From Tsukamurella tyrosinosolvens (lineage in GTDB: Bacteria > Actinomycetota > Actinomycetes > Mycobacteriales > Mycobacteriaceae): 64,000 nucleotides of DNA. This document shows, one piece after another, positions 28,115 through 36,668 of this stretch; within the stretch, counting starts at the first letter, position 1; every line of letters starts with the position of its first letter. The position numbers and the translations under genes are program-made. The notes under the pieces were generated by a model. It was given only the letters and a program-made list of their open reading frames with translations. It was not told where the DNA came from and did no database searches. The DNA is taken from the NCBI RefSeq assembly GCF_900104775.1, contig NZ_FNSA01000003.1, positions 4,030,001 to 4,094,000 on the forward strand, written 5' to 3'.

Positions 28115-29310
28115 CGTCCGCCTCCATCGCTTCCGCGCTCGGCCCCGGTCAGCAGCCGCGCGCGCTCGTCCTCGTCCTCCGCGACCGCAGCGAAGGCTGC
28201 GGCCAGGGCCAGCGCGCCGTCGCGCACGGCCCGATCGGCGGATTCGGTGGCGGCGGCGGCCGTGAACTCCGGCTGATGGGTCACGGCCCCGTCGGTCTCG
28301 AGGCCGATCAGCGGATGGATCGACGGTACAGCGTGGCTCACATTGCCCATGTCGGTACTCCCCAGCGGCACCAGTCGCTCGTACTCCGGAGCCACCGGCT
28401 CGCGTCCGATCGCGACCGCCGCGGCACGGTAGGCGGCGGCGAGGCCGTCGTCGCTGCGCAGCTCGGTGTAGGCGGGCGAGACCTCGGCGACCTCGTGGGT
28501 GCAGCCGGTCGCGACGGCGCCCGCGGCGAAGCAGTCGCCGGCGCGCGCGGCGAGCCGGTCCAGCGATTCGGCGTCGTCGGCGCGGAGGTAGTAGAGCAGT
28601 TCGGCCGCGGCGGGGACCACATTGGGCGCGGTTCCGCCCTCGCTGACGATGCCGTGCAGCTGCTGCCCGGGCTCGAAGTGCTGCCGGAGCAGGCCGAGGG
28701 CGACCTGCGCGACGGTCGCGGCGTCACCGGCGTTGCGGCCGGCCCACGGCGCCGCCGAGGCGTGCGCCTCGCGCCCGGTGTACCGGATCGCGAGGTCGGC
28801 CAGCGCCAGGGTGCGGGTGCGGACCACGTCGAACGGGGCGGGGTGCACCATGCCCGCGCAGGCGACACCGTCGAACGCGCCGCGCTGCAGCATGAGCACC
28901 TTGCCGCCCCCGGACTCCTCGGCCGGGGTGCCGTAGACCTCGACGGTGATGCCCAGCTCGTCCGCGACGGACGCGAGCGCGATGCCCGCGCCGAGCCCCG
29001 CCGCGGCGATGACGTTGTGCCCGCAGGCGTGCCCGATGCCGGGCAGGGCGTCGTACTCGGCGAAGACGGCGACGCGCAGCGGGCCCGAACCGGCCCGGCC
29101 GACGAACGCGGTCTCGAGGTCCGCGACGCGACGCTCGACGGCGAAGCCGTGCCCAGCGAGGGCGTCGGCCAGCAGCCCGGACGCGAACCGCTCCTCGAAG
29201 GCCAGCTCGGGCCGGGCGTGGATCTCGTGGCTGACCGCGACCAGGTCGCCCCGCACGCGGTCGACGGTGCCGGTGAGCGCCTCCAGGACGGAGGTGACGC
29301 GACCGGTCAC
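28111..29310 (-). CDS. amiB1: M20-family amidohydrolase AmiB1-like
   Basis: 399 residues, paralogue of the gene downstream and in the place of M. tuberculosis Rv3306c. Shows HACGHNVIAAAGLG, GTPAEESGGGK and the final His-containing LGSTDMGNVSHAVP typical of the AbgB-like branch (aminobenzoyl-glutamate hydrolase relatives). Two coupled M20 genes of this kind recall the AbgA/AbgB heterodimer of E. coli, so the two products may act together; this is inference. Follows the enoyl-CoA hydratase-like gene by 2 bp. Confidence 0.85.
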   Translation of the reverse strand: MTGRVTSVLEALTGTVDRVRGDLVAVSHEIHARPELAFEERFASGLLADALAGHGFAVERRVADLETAFVGRAGSGPLRVAVFAEYDALPGIGHACGHNVIAAAGLGAGIALASVADELGITVEVYGTPAEESGGGKVLMLQRGAFDGVACAGMVHPAPFDVVRTRTLALADLAIRYTGREAHASAAPWAGRNAGDAATVAQVALGLLRQHFEPGQQLHGIVSEGGTAPNVVPAAAELLYYLRADDAESLDRLAARAGDCFAAGAVATGCTHEVAEVSPAYTELRSDDGLAAAYRAAAVAIGREPVAPEYERLVPLGSTDMGNVSHAVPSIHPLIGLETDGAVTHQPEFTAAAATESADRAVRDGALALAAAFAAVAEDEDERARLLTGAERGSDGGGR

Positions 29311-29312
29311 CG

Positions 29313-30023
29313 TCAGCCGAACTTGACTTCGGTCGTCGGGACGGCGAGGTCGGCGATGAGGTGCGTGTGCAGATCGTTCTTGATCTTGTTCAGCGTGGGG
29401 CCGTCAGCGGCGGCGTTCGCCGCCGCGCGGGCGGTCGCGGTCGGCAGCAGCTCGGCCTCCGAGACCGCCGCCTGGACGATGCCCGCGGCCACCGCGTCGG
29501 CGCCGCCGTAGCGACGTCCGGTGGTCATCGCCTCGACGGCGGTCTGGTACGGCAGGCGCGAGCGCAGCAGGGTGGCCATGCCCACGGTGAAGCCCATCTT
29601 GAGGCTGACCTCGGGCAGGCAGAAGAAGCCGCGGTCGTCGCGCATCACGGCGGAGTCGCACGACAGCGCCAGCATGGCGCCGGCGCCGAAGGCGTGGCCG
29701 TTGATCGCGGCGACCGTCGTCATCGGGAAGGTCAGCAGGCGGCTGAAGACCGTGTGCACGCGATCCAGGTACGTCGGCAGCTCGCCGGCGTTGGCCAGGA
29801 TGTACATCACGTCGAGGCCGTTGGAGAAGAACTTGCCGGTGGCGGTGACGACCAGCGCGGCGGGCGATCCGGCCGCCTGCGCCTCGATCTCGTCCAGGCG
29901 GGCGTGCACCGCGTCGACCCAGTCCGGGGAGAAGCGGTTCTCCGGGTTGGTCTCCGAGAGCTCGACGCCCTCGTCCCCCAGGAACAGCGTGAAGACGTCG
30001 TCGGTGCGCGTGACGTAAGGCAT
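29313..30023 (-). CDS. Enoyl-CoA hydratase/isomerase (crotonase) family protein
   Basis: 236 residues. Crotonase fold: GKFFSNGLDVMYI (oxyanion loop 1) and INGHAFGAGAMLALSCD (loop 2). The place of the catalytic Glu of loop 2 hydratases is not obvious (CLPEVSLKMGF carries one Glu, as in delta3-delta2 isomerases), so the isomerase branch is more likely. TATCGT ends 7 bases before the ATG, so the mRNA is leaderless; the longer in-frame start at 30071 would run into the deoD gene. First gene of the run to amiB1-amiA1. Confidence 0.82.
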   Translation of the reverse strand: MPYVTRTDDVFTLFLGDEGVELSETNPENRFSPDWVDAVHARLDEIEAQAAGSPAALVVTATGKFFSNGLDVMYILANAGELPTYLDRVHTVFSRLLTFPMTTVAAINGHAFGAGAMLALSCDSAVMRDDRGFFCLPEVSLKMGFTVGMATLLRSRLPYQTAVEAMTTGRRYGGADAVAAGIVQAAVSEAELLPTATARAAANAAADGPTLNKIKNDLHTHLIADLAVPTTEVKFG

Positions 30024-30030
30024 GGCGATC

Positions 30031-30036
30031 ACGATA
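30031..30036 (-). promoter_or_regulatory. -10 element (TATCGT), leaderless, minus strand
   Basis: TATCGT ends 7 bases before the crotonase-family ATG. Only 5 bp separate it from the -10 of the divergent deoD gene. Confidence 0.5.
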
Positions 30037-30041
30037 GCCGC

Positions 30042-30047
30042 TAGCAT
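30042..30047 (+). promoter_or_regulatory. -10 element (TAGCAT) of leaderless deoD promoter
   Basis: TAGCAT ends 8 bases before the ATG at 30056; no ribosome-binding site. Back to back with the crotonase-family promoter. Confidence 0.5.
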
Positions 30048-30055
30048 CGGTGCCC

Positions 30056-30886
30056 ATGGCGCAGACTGCACGCGACACCGGCATCGACGATCCCACCGCG
30101 GCGGCCCGGGAGGCGGCCGACGCGCTCATCGCGGCGACCGGAGGTGAGCGCTTCGACGTGGCGGTCGTCCTCGGCTCGGGCTGGGCGCCCGCCGCGGACG
30201 CGCTCACCGCGCGCGGCACCGCCGTCGGCTCCGTCCCGATGGCGGAGCTCCCCCACTTCGCGCCGCCCAGCGCGGCCGGCCACAAGGGAACGGCCTCGGC
30301 GGTGGTCGTCGGCGGCAAGCGGGTGCTGGTGCTGCTCGGCCGCACCCACGCCTACGAGGGCCACGACCTCTCCCGCGTGGTCCACCCGGTGCGCACCGCG
30401 TGCGCGGCGGGCGCGTCGACGGTGATCCTGACCAACGCCGCCGGCGGCCTGCGCGAGGGCATGTTCGTGGGCGAGCCGGTGCTGATCTCCGACCACCTCA
30501 ACCTCACGGCCCGCTCGCCCCTGGTCGGCGCGCAGTTCGTCAACCTCGTCGACGCGTACTCCCCCGCGCTGCGGACGCTGGCGCAGCAGGTGGACCCGTC
30601 GCTGAACGAGGGCGTCTACGCCGGGCTGCCCGGCCCGCACTACGAGACCCCGGCGGAGATCCGCATGCTCCGCACGCTGGGCGCCGACCTCGTCGGCATG
30701 TCGACGGTGCACGAGACGATCGCCGCCCGCGCCGAGGACGCGGCCGTGCTCGGGATCTCGCTCGTCACCAACCTGGCCGCGGGCATCACCGGGGAGCCGC
30801 TCAACCACGAGGAGGTCCTCGAGGCCGGGCGCGAAGCCGCAGCCCGGATGGGCGGCCTGCTCGCCGACGTGATCGAGGCGATGTAG
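30056..30886 (+). CDS. deoD: Purine nucleoside phosphorylase
   Basis: Phosphorolysis of (deoxy)inosine and (deoxy)guanosine to base plus (deoxy)ribose-1-phosphate, trimeric PNP family. 276 residues from the ATG; a GTG two codons earlier is also possible. GSGWAP (phosphate), [19 protein letters not shown], and [11 protein letters not shown] are visible family motifs. Gene position equals M. tuberculosis Rv3307. The pmmB ATG follows its TAG directly; that enzyme family can also handle pentose-1-phosphate, which would explain the pairing. Confidence 0.94.
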   Translation: MAQTARDTGIDDPTAAAREAADALIAATGGERFDVAVVLGSGWAPAADALTARGTAVGSVPMAELPHFAPPSAAGHKGTASAVVVGGKRVLVLLGRTHAYEGHDLSRVVHPVRTACAAGASTVILTNAAGGLREGMFVGEPVLISDHLNLTARSPLVGAQFVNLVDAYSPALRTLAQQVDPSLNEGVYAGLPGPHYETPAEIRMLRTLGADLVGMSTVHETIAARAEDAAVLGISLVTNLAAGITGEPLNHEEVLEAGREAAARMGGLLADVIEAM

Positions 30887-32512
30887 ATGAGCGCCGAGCT
30901 CGCGGCCGAGGCCCTCGCCTGGATCGAGGGCGACCCCGACCCCGCGACCCGCGCCGAGCTCGAAGCCCTCAGCGGCGACGAGCTCGCCGAGCGCTTCGCC
31001 GCACCGCTGTCCTTCGGCACCGCCGGCCTGCGGGGCCCGGTGCGCGGCGGACCGTCGGGCATGAACGTGGCGGTGGTGACCCGCACGACCTGGGCGCTCG
31101 GCGAATGGCTGAAGGCGAAATGCCTGGGCGGCGGCACCGTCGTCGTGGGGCGCGACGCGCGGCGCGGCTCCGAGGCCTTCTTCGCCGCGGCCACCGAGGT
31201 GCTCACCGCGCAGGGCTTCGCCGTGGTGGCGCTGCCCGAACCCGGTCCCACACCGTGGGTGTCGTTCGCGACGAAGGCGCTCGGCGCGGTCGCGGGCGTG
31301 CAGATCACCGCCTCGCACAACCCGCCCGCCGACAACGGCTACAAGGTCTACCTCGACGGCGGCGCGCAGTTGGTGTCCCCCGCGGACGCCGAGATCGAGG
31401 GACTCATCGCCGCGGCCCCGGCCGCGAAGGACGTCGACCGCTCGCCGGTGCCCGCCGATCCCCGCGCGACGGAGGTCGTCGCGGCGTACCTGGATCGCGT
31501 CTCCTCGCTGCGGCCGGCCCCCGGCGTCCCCCTGCGGATCGCGCTCACGCCGATGCACGGCGTCGGCGGGAAGGTCGCGGTGGAGGCCCTGCGCCGCAGC
31601 GGCTTCGACGACGTGCACGTCGTGGAACAGCAGTTCGCGCCTGATGGCGAGTTCCCGACGGTGACCTTCCCCAACCCGGAGGAGCCCGGCGCCTCCGATC
31701 TTCTGCTCGCCCTCGCGGAACGCGTCGACGCCGACCTCGCGATCGCCCTCGACCCCGACGCCGACCGGTGCGCCCTCGGTGCCCGGTTCCCCGGCGTGTG
31801 GCGGATGCTCACCGGCGACGAGTCGGGTTCGCTGCTGGGCGCGCACCTGCTCGACGCGCCCCTGGACGGCGCCCCGTCGGATCCGCTCGTGGCGACCACC
31901 ATCGTCAGCTCGGAGCTGCTCGGCGCGATCGCCGAGAGCCGCGGCGCGCGGTACGCGCGCACCCTGACCGGCTTCAAGAATCTGGTCCGAGCGGGCGACG
32001 GCCTCGTCTTCGCCTACGAGGAGGCCCTCGGGCTCTGCGTCGACCCGTCGACGGTGCGCGACAAGGACGGCATCTCTGCCGCGGTCGTCGTCGCCGGTTA
32101 CGCCGCGGCGCTCAAGGCGCAGGGCAGCGGCCTGCCGGACGCGCTGGACACGCTGTACCGCCGGCACGGCGTGTACCTGTCGAGCCAGTACGCGCTGCGC
32201 GTGGACGACGTCGCGCGGATCGCCGCGATCATGGCCGCCCTCCGCGCCGACCCGCCCGTTGAGGTTGCAAACACCGCCGTCGGCTGTGAGGATCTTCTGA
32301 CGGCACGCCCCGCGACGGACGCGCTGGTGTTCCGCGGAGACGGCGTGCGGGTCACCGTGCGGCCGTCCGGAACCGAGCCGAAGGCGAAGTTCTACCTGGA
32401 GGTGATCGAGCCCGTGACGGTCGACAGCGACACGAGCGGCGCCGAGGCGCGCGCCCGACAGCGGCTCACCGCGGTGACCGAGACGGTGCGTAAGTGGGCG
32501 GCCTTCGGGTGA
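30887..32512 (+). CDS. pmmB: Phosphomannomutase/phosphoglucomutase family protein
   Basis: Alpha-D-phosphohexomutase, 541 residues, position of M. tuberculosis Rv3308. Active-site Ser in ITASHNPPADNGYKVY, metal loop DPDADRC, sugar-binding EEALGLCV, phosphate-binding RPSGTEPKAKFYLEV. The family includes phosphopentomutases; with deoD, deoA, cdd and add close by, ribose-1-phosphate to ribose-5-phosphate conversion is a plausible role, but the hexose mutase role cannot be excluded. Confidence 0.92.
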   Translation: MSAELAAEALAWIEGDPDPATRAELEALSGDELAERFAAPLSFGTAGLRGPVRGGPSGMNVAVVTRTTWALGEWLKAKCLGGGTVVVGRDARRGSEAFFAAATEVLTAQGFAVVALPEPGPTPWVSFATKALGAVAGVQITASHNPPADNGYKVYLDGGAQLVSPADAEIEGLIAAAPAAKDVDRSPVPADPRATEVVAAYLDRVSSLRPAPGVPLRIALTPMHGVGGKVAVEALRRSGFDDVHVVEQQFAPDGEFPTVTFPNPEEPGASDLLLALAERVDADLAIALDPDADRCALGARFPGVWRMLTGDESGSLLGAHLLDAPLDGAPSDPLVATTIVSSELLGAIAESRGARYARTLTGFKNLVRAGDGLVFAYEEALGLCVDPSTVRDKDGISAAVVVAGYAAALKAQGSGLPDALDTLYRRHGVYLSSQYALRVDDVARIAAIMAALRADPPVEVANTAVGCEDLLTARPATDALVFRGDGVRVTVRPSGTEPKAKFYLEVIEPVTVDSDTSGAEARARQRLTAVTETVRKWAAFG

Positions 32513-33060
32513 CCCGCCCCGCCCGCCCGGCCGATCCCGCGCGCGGCCGGGTGATCGCCGTGTCCGTGCTGGTGGGCGTACTCATCGTGGTGGCCGCCGC
32601 CGCGGGCGCCACGGCGTACGTCAGCGGCAACCGCCCCGCCGAGCCCGCCTCGGCGGCGGCATCGTCGCCGTCCGGGCCGCCGAGCTCCGCCGCGGCCGCC
32701 CCGGCGTCGTCGCCGGAGCAGCCCGCCGAGCCCGCACCTCCACCGTCGATCCCCGGCACGGACGCGCTGGGCTTCGTGGGGACCCCCGCGCGCTGCGCCG
32801 ACGGCGACGCCGCGCGGATGATGGTGCTCACCGCGACCTCGCAGGCCGTGGTCTGCGGCCGCGCCGGCGCGCTGTACTACGCGGGCTGGCGCATCGACAC
32901 CGGTACCGGAACACGCATCGAGGGCGTGCTGCCCGCCGGGCCGGGCTGGGTCGCGCGCGCCCCGGACGCGACGATCAACATCACCCCTGCGGGCCTGGTG
33001 ATCAGCACCCCGGCGGGTGAGTTCACCGAGCCGGCGACGGGCTTCTGGGCGGCCCCGTAG
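32509..33060 (+). CDS. Hypothetical membrane-anchored exported protein
   Basis: 183 residues, not recognised. GTG start overlaps the pmmB stop (GTGA). One N-terminal helix (about 13-38, VIAVSVLVGVLIVVAAAAGA, 20) is followed by an Ala/Ser/Pro-rich linker (40-85) and a small C-terminal domain with two Cys (CADGDAARM and VVCGRAG) that could form a disulfide outside the cell. Ends with EFTEPATGFWAAP. Transcribed with deoD-pmmB. Confidence 0.78.
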   Translation: MTRPARPADPARGRVIAVSVLVGVLIVVAAAAGATAYVSGNRPAEPASAAASSPSGPPSSAAAAPASSPEQPAEPAPPPSIPGTDALGFVGTPARCADGDAARMMVLTATSQAVVCGRAGALYYAGWRIDTGTGTRIEGVLPAGPGWVARAPDATINITPAGLVISTPAGEFTEPATGFWAAP

Positions 33061-33079
33061 CGCCGCTCGCCTCCGCGGA

Positions 33080-33709
33080 TCAGGTCCAGCGGGGGCCGAA
33101 CTGGCGGTCGCCCGCGTCGCCGAGACCGGGCACGATGTAGGCGTTCTCGTTCAGCCCCCGGTCGACGGTGGCCGTGACCAGCCGGACGGGATGGCCGCAG
33201 TCGGCGAGCGCCTGCACGCCCTCGGGCGCCGCGACGACGCACACCGCGGTCACGTCGGTGGCGCCGCGCTGCGCGAGCAGGCTGAGCGTCTCCACCATCG
33301 AGCCGCCGGTCGCGAGCATCGGGTCGAGCACGAAGACGGGGCGGCCCGCGAGGTCGGCGGGCAGCGACTGGAAGTACGGCTCGGGGACGTGCGTCTCCTC
33401 GTTGCGGCCCATGCCGACGAAGCCGACCTGGGACTCGGGCAGCATCGCGTGCGCCTGGTCGACCATGCCGAGCCCGGCGCGGAGCACGGGCACCAGCAGC
33501 GGCGGCGCGGCGAGCGCGGCGCCGTCGGTGTCCTCGAGCGGGGTGGTCACGGTGACGGGCGCGACGGCGGCTTCGCGCATGGCCTCGTAGACCAGCATCT
33601 GGGTGAGCTCCTTGAGGGCCGCGCGGAAGGAGGCGTTGTCGGTGGCCTCGGCGCGGAGCGCGGTGAGACGGACGGCGGCCAGGGGGTGGTCGACCACGGT
33701 GATCTGCAT
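33080..33709 (-). CDS. upp: Uracil phosphoribosyltransferase
   Basis: Uracil plus PRPP to UMP, pyrimidine salvage. 209 residues. PRPP loop [25 protein letters not shown], and the uracil site [15 protein letters not shown] (15) near the end. Position of M. tuberculosis Rv3309 but on the opposite strand to deoD-pmmB. TACGCT ends 6 bases before the ATG, so leaderless. Confidence 0.95.
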   Translation of the reverse strand: MQITVVDHPLAAVRLTALRAEATDNASFRAALKELTQMLVYEAMREAAVAPVTVTTPLEDTDGAALAAPPLLVPVLRAGLGMVDQAHAMLPESQVGFVGMGRNEETHVPEPYFQSLPADLAGRPVFVLDPMLATGGSMVETLSLLAQRGATDVTAVCVVAAPEGVQALADCGHPVRLVTATVDRGLNENAYIVPGLGDAGDRQFGPRWT

Positions 33710-33715
33710 GCGGTC

Positions 33716-33721
33716 AGCGTA
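33716..33721 (-). promoter_or_regulatory. -10 element (TACGCT) of leaderless upp promoter
   Basis: TACGCT on the minus strand, 6 bases before the upp ATG. Confidence 0.5.
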
Positions 33722-33772
33722 TCGGGAACCGCGCGGGGCCCTGGGACGTCCAATCAATGAGGGGGTATTGCG

Positions 33773-34087
33773 ATGGAACCGTTTCTGATGACGACCGGCG
33801 CGGTGACGGCGGCGGGCGGCGAACTGGGTTCGCTCGCCGCGTCGGTGGCGGGGGCCGCGGGGGTGGGCGCCGCCTCGGCGGCGGCGCTGACGCCGGTCTT
33901 CGGCCTGGTCGGCGGCGACTACCTGGCCGAGCTGCTGGGCGCCGTGACCGCGGCCGACGCGGAGGTGGCGCGCCTCGCGGCCTTCTACGCGTCGGCCTCC
34001 GCCGGGGCGGCGCGGACGGTGGCCTCCGCGGTCGACGCGGACGCGGGCGGCGCGGGGGCGCTGCTCGGGCTGTTGGGCGCGCCGTGA
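33773..34087 (+). CDS. EspC/PE-like small protein, candidate type VII secretion substrate
   Basis: 104 residues, strongly Ala/Gly-rich and helix-prone, with no signal peptide: two helices (about 8-36 and 48-85) around a Gly-Gly turn, ending in GLLGAP. The form is that of the small ESX-associated proteins (EspC/DUF2580, PE). A canonical YxxxD/E export signal may be AFYASASAG without the acidic residue, so that signal is not clear. GAGGGGG precedes the ATG. Overlaps the NlpC/P60 gene by 4 bases (GTGA), so the two are made together. Confidence 0.6.
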   Translation: MEPFLMTTGAVTAAGGELGSLAASVAGAAGVGAASAAALTPVFGLVGGDYLAELLGAVTAADAEVARLAAFYASASAGAARTVASAVDADAGGAGALLGLLGAP

Positions 34088-35250
34088 GCGGCATCGTCGC
34101 GGCGCTGGCGGCGCCGCTGCGCGCCCTGCTCGACACGTTCGGCTCCGGCGACCTCACGACCGCCGGCGTGGATACGGCGATCCGGGCCGTGCAGGCCGAA
34201 CTCGCGCGGGTCAGCGCGCAGACGCAATCGACGAAGGTCACCGTCGGAAGCGCGTGGACGGGCGAGGACGCGACGAGCGCGCAGCGCACGATCGGCGACG
34301 GCGGCACCGCCGCGGGCGCCCTGTCGCGGCACAGCGGCGCGATCGGCACGTCCGTGGCGACCGCCGCCGCGGTCGTGAGCAAGGGCCGCGCGCGGCTGCA
34401 GGCGATCCTCGACTCCTTCGTCAGCAAGGCGGAGGCAGCGAATCCGACGCTGCTCAACCCCACCGGGCTGATCGCGGTACTCACGCTCGCCGCCGACCAC
34501 CTGCAGCAGGCGCTCGACGTGCTGCAGTCCGTCCGCGACGAGCTCGACGGCGAGACCGGCACCGTCGCCGGGCTCGCCGAGTCGACGCCGACCGCACCCG
34601 GCACCGTCGACGGCGGCGCGGCGACCACGCCCGCCTCGACCACCGCGACCACGACCCCGTCGGCCACCTCTCCGACCGGCACCGGCTCCGGCTCGGGCGG
34701 CGGCGGGAGCGGCGTCGGCTCGCCCGTCAGCGGCCTGGCGTCGGCGCTCACCTCCGCGAACCGGAGCGGGTCCGGCTCGGGCCGCGGTACCGGGGCGAAG
34801 GCGATGTCCGCCTCGCGCCGGTCCGGCGCGGCGACGGTGACCGCCGACGGCAAGGGCGGCTACGACGTGCGGCTCCCCGACGGCACGGTGGTCAAGGCTC
34901 CGAACGCGAAGGCGGCCGCCGCGGTGCAGGCCGCGCTGACCCAGCTGGGCGTGCCCTACGCGTGGGGCGGGACGACCCCGGGCGTCGGGCTGGACTGCAG
35001 CGGGTTCACGCAGTGGGCGTACCGGCAGGCGGGCATCGAGCTGCCGCGGCTGGCGAACGAGCAGGGGGTCGGCGCAGCGGTGAGCGCCGGGCAGTTGCAG
35101 CCGGGCGATCTGGCCGTGTGGGAGGGCCACGTCGCCATGGTCATCGGCGACGGCCGCATGGTGGAGGCGGGTGATCCCGTGCAGATCTCGGCGATCCGCA
35201 CGGACAACATCGGCCAGCAGTTCTACGGCTTCTTCCGCCCGACCGGCTGA
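34084..35250 (+). CDS. NlpC/P60 endopeptidase with WXG-like N-terminal region
   Basis: 388 residues. The N-terminal 160 residues are helical with a WxG turn (Trp58 in SAWTGEDA), as in WXG100/LXG secretion domains, and there is no signal peptide. A Thr/Ser/Gly linker (about 165-245) follows. The C-terminal NlpC/P60 domain has Cys305 in [11 protein letters not shown] and His349 in GHVAMVIG, the Cys-His pair of peptidoglycan DL-endopeptidases. With the small helical protein it looks like an ESX-exported wall hydrolase or an effector. No ESX core gene is nearby. Confidence 0.85.
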   Translation: MSGIVAALAAPLRALLDTFGSGDLTTAGVDTAIRAVQAELARVSAQTQSTKVTVGSAWTGEDATSAQRTIGDGGTAAGALSRHSGAIGTSVATAAAVVSKGRARLQAILDSFVSKAEAANPTLLNPTGLIAVLTLAADHLQQALDVLQSVRDELDGETGTVAGLAESTPTAPGTVDGGAATTPASTTATTTPSATSPTGTGSGSGGGGSGVGSPVSGLASALTSANRSGSGSGRGTGAKAMSASRRSGAATVTADGKGGYDVRLPDGTVVKAPNAKAAAAVQAALTQLGVPYAWGGTTPGVGLDCSGFTQWAYRQAGIELPRLANEQGVGAAVSAGQLQPGDLAVWEGHVAMVIGDGRMVEAGDPVQISAIRTDNIGQQFYGFFRPTG

Positions 35251-35299
35251 GCCCGGAGCGGTCCGATCCTCCAGCCGACGCCGAACCGGTCCGGTGCAC

Positions 35300-35305
35300 T
35301 ACGCT
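35300..35305 (+). promoter_or_regulatory. -10 element (TACGCT) of leaderless promoter
   Basis: TACGCT ends 7 bases before the ATG of the Rv3311-like gene. Confidence 0.5.
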
Positions 35306-35312
35306 GGGCGCC

Positions 35313-36629
35313 ATGGCGTCTGACATCGTCCCGATCGAACTCGGCCTCACCGACGGCCCGGTGTACACCCTGTGGGCACCGCGGTGGCGTGACGGGGAGG
35401 ACGAATGGGAGGCCTTCCTGGGCCTCGACGAGGATCTGTACGGCTTCTCGTCGGTCGCCGAGCTGGTCGCGTTCGCCCGCAGCGGCAAGCCGAACGACCT
35501 GGACGACCACCCGGCCTGGGAGGCGCTGACCACCCTGCCGGCGGAGGCCTTCGTCCCGCGCGACGACCGCAGCTTCGACGTCATCTCGGTGCCCGAGCTG
35601 GCCGCCGAGGAACCCACCCCCGAGGTGATCGCCGAGCTCGAGGACACCCTCGAGATCGTCGGCCTCATCGGCGAGGTGTGCGAGCTGATCGACGTCACCA
35701 AGTTCTTCAACGGCAACCCCGTGCTCGGCACCGTCCGCATCGGCACCCGCAACTTCGAGGGCCGCGAGGGCGCGGAGATGTGGCACAAGGTCGGCCAGAT
35801 CATCAGCCGCAAGTGGGACGACGTGATCGACGCGATCGAGGGCGTCGTCAGCACCCCGAAGGTCGCCGCCGGCGCCACCGCCACCGCCGAGGAGGAGCTC
35901 GCCGCCGCCGCGGAGCGGGCCGCCGCGCTCGCCGTGGACGAGGACGACGAGGACGAGCTCGACACCGACCTCGACGATCTCGACGACGACCTCGATGCGG
36001 ATGCCGATGAGGACGGCGACGGCGACGAGGCCACCGCCGCCGACGCGGAGGAGGACGACGAGGACGAGTACGAGGAGGACGACTCCTTCTGGGGGCAGGT
36101 CGGCATCGACCCGATCAAGATCATCACCTCCACCGGCGAGTACTACACGCTGCGGTGCTACCTCGACGACAACCCGGTCTTCCTGGGCCGCAAGGGCAAG
36201 ATCTACGTCTTCGACTCCGAGGGCGCGCTCGCGCGGTACCTCGCGGACGACGACGACACCGACCTCGCGGCCGTCTCCACCTACGACGAGGTCCGGGTGG
36301 CGGCGACCGACGGCTCGCTCGAGATCGAGGTCTACGACGACAACGTCTACGTGCTGCCCGGCATCGGCGAGGACATCGCCGACGGTCCGCGGCGCATCGA
36401 CCGCGACCAGCTGGACCTCGCGGTGGAGCTGCTGCTCGACTCGGCCGACTTCGCCGACGACGCCTCCGTGCGGGACGCGCTGCGGCCCACCACGCCGCTG
36501 GGATTCTTCGTCTCCTACGCGCTCGACCCGCAGCCGCGCCGGCTGGCGCCGTCGGGCCCGTTCGACAACGAGGCCGAGGCCTGGCGGGCGCTCGAGCACG
36601 ACTTCGAGGACCGGCTCACCTCCAAGTGA
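35313..36629 (+). CDS. Rv3311-like conserved actinobacterial protein with acidic linker
   Basis: 438 residues, function unknown, conserved in mycolata (position of Rv3311). An N-terminal domain (1-185, LWAPRWRDGEDEWEAFLGLD, 20) and a C-terminal domain (about 250-435, with YTLRCYLDDNPVFLGRKG and LGFFVSYALD) are joined by a very acidic tract (about 208-255) made almost only of Asp, Glu and Ala. No signal peptide or membrane segment: cytosolic. The tract is biased sequence, not a frameshift, since both flanks stay in frame. Confidence 0.85.
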   Translation: MASDIVPIELGLTDGPVYTLWAPRWRDGEDEWEAFLGLDEDLYGFSSVAELVAFARSGKPNDLDDHPAWEALTTLPAEAFVPRDDRSFDVISVPELAAEEPTPEVIAELEDTLEIVGLIGEVCELIDVTKFFNGNPVLGTVRIGTRNFEGREGAEMWHKVGQIISRKWDDVIDAIEGVVSTPKVAAGATATAEEELAAAAERAAALAVDEDDEDELDTDLDDLDDDLDADADEDGDGDEATAADAEEDDEDEYEEDDSFWGQVGIDPIKIITSTGEYYTLRCYLDDNPVFLGRKGKIYVFDSEGALARYLADDDDTDLAAVSTYDEVRVAATDGSLEIEVYDDNVYVLPGIGEDIADGPRRIDRDQLDLAVELLLDSADFADDASVRDALRPTTPLGFFVSYALDPQPRRLAPSGPFDNEAEAWRALEHDFEDRLTSK

Positions 36630-36635
36630 GCCCGA

Positions 36636-36660
36636 CACCCCGCGGCGCCGCCGCGGGGTG
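36636..36660. terminator. Two-way hairpin terminator
   Basis: CACCCCGCGGC-GCC-GCCGCGGGGTG, 11-bp perfect stem and 3-base loop, between the convergent Rv3311-like and add genes. No U-tract, as usual in high-GC actinobacteria. Confidence 0.7.
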
Positions 36661-36668
36661 CCCCGGCG

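Noticed and set aside
30041-32167. Large minus-strand frame opposite deoD-pmmB
   Set aside because: Both plus-strand genes have complete catalytic motifs; the antisense product has none.
35930-36095. Possible frameshift in the Rv3311-like gene
   Set aside because: The biased acidic stretch first looked like a phase change, but both flanking domains are in one continuous frame.
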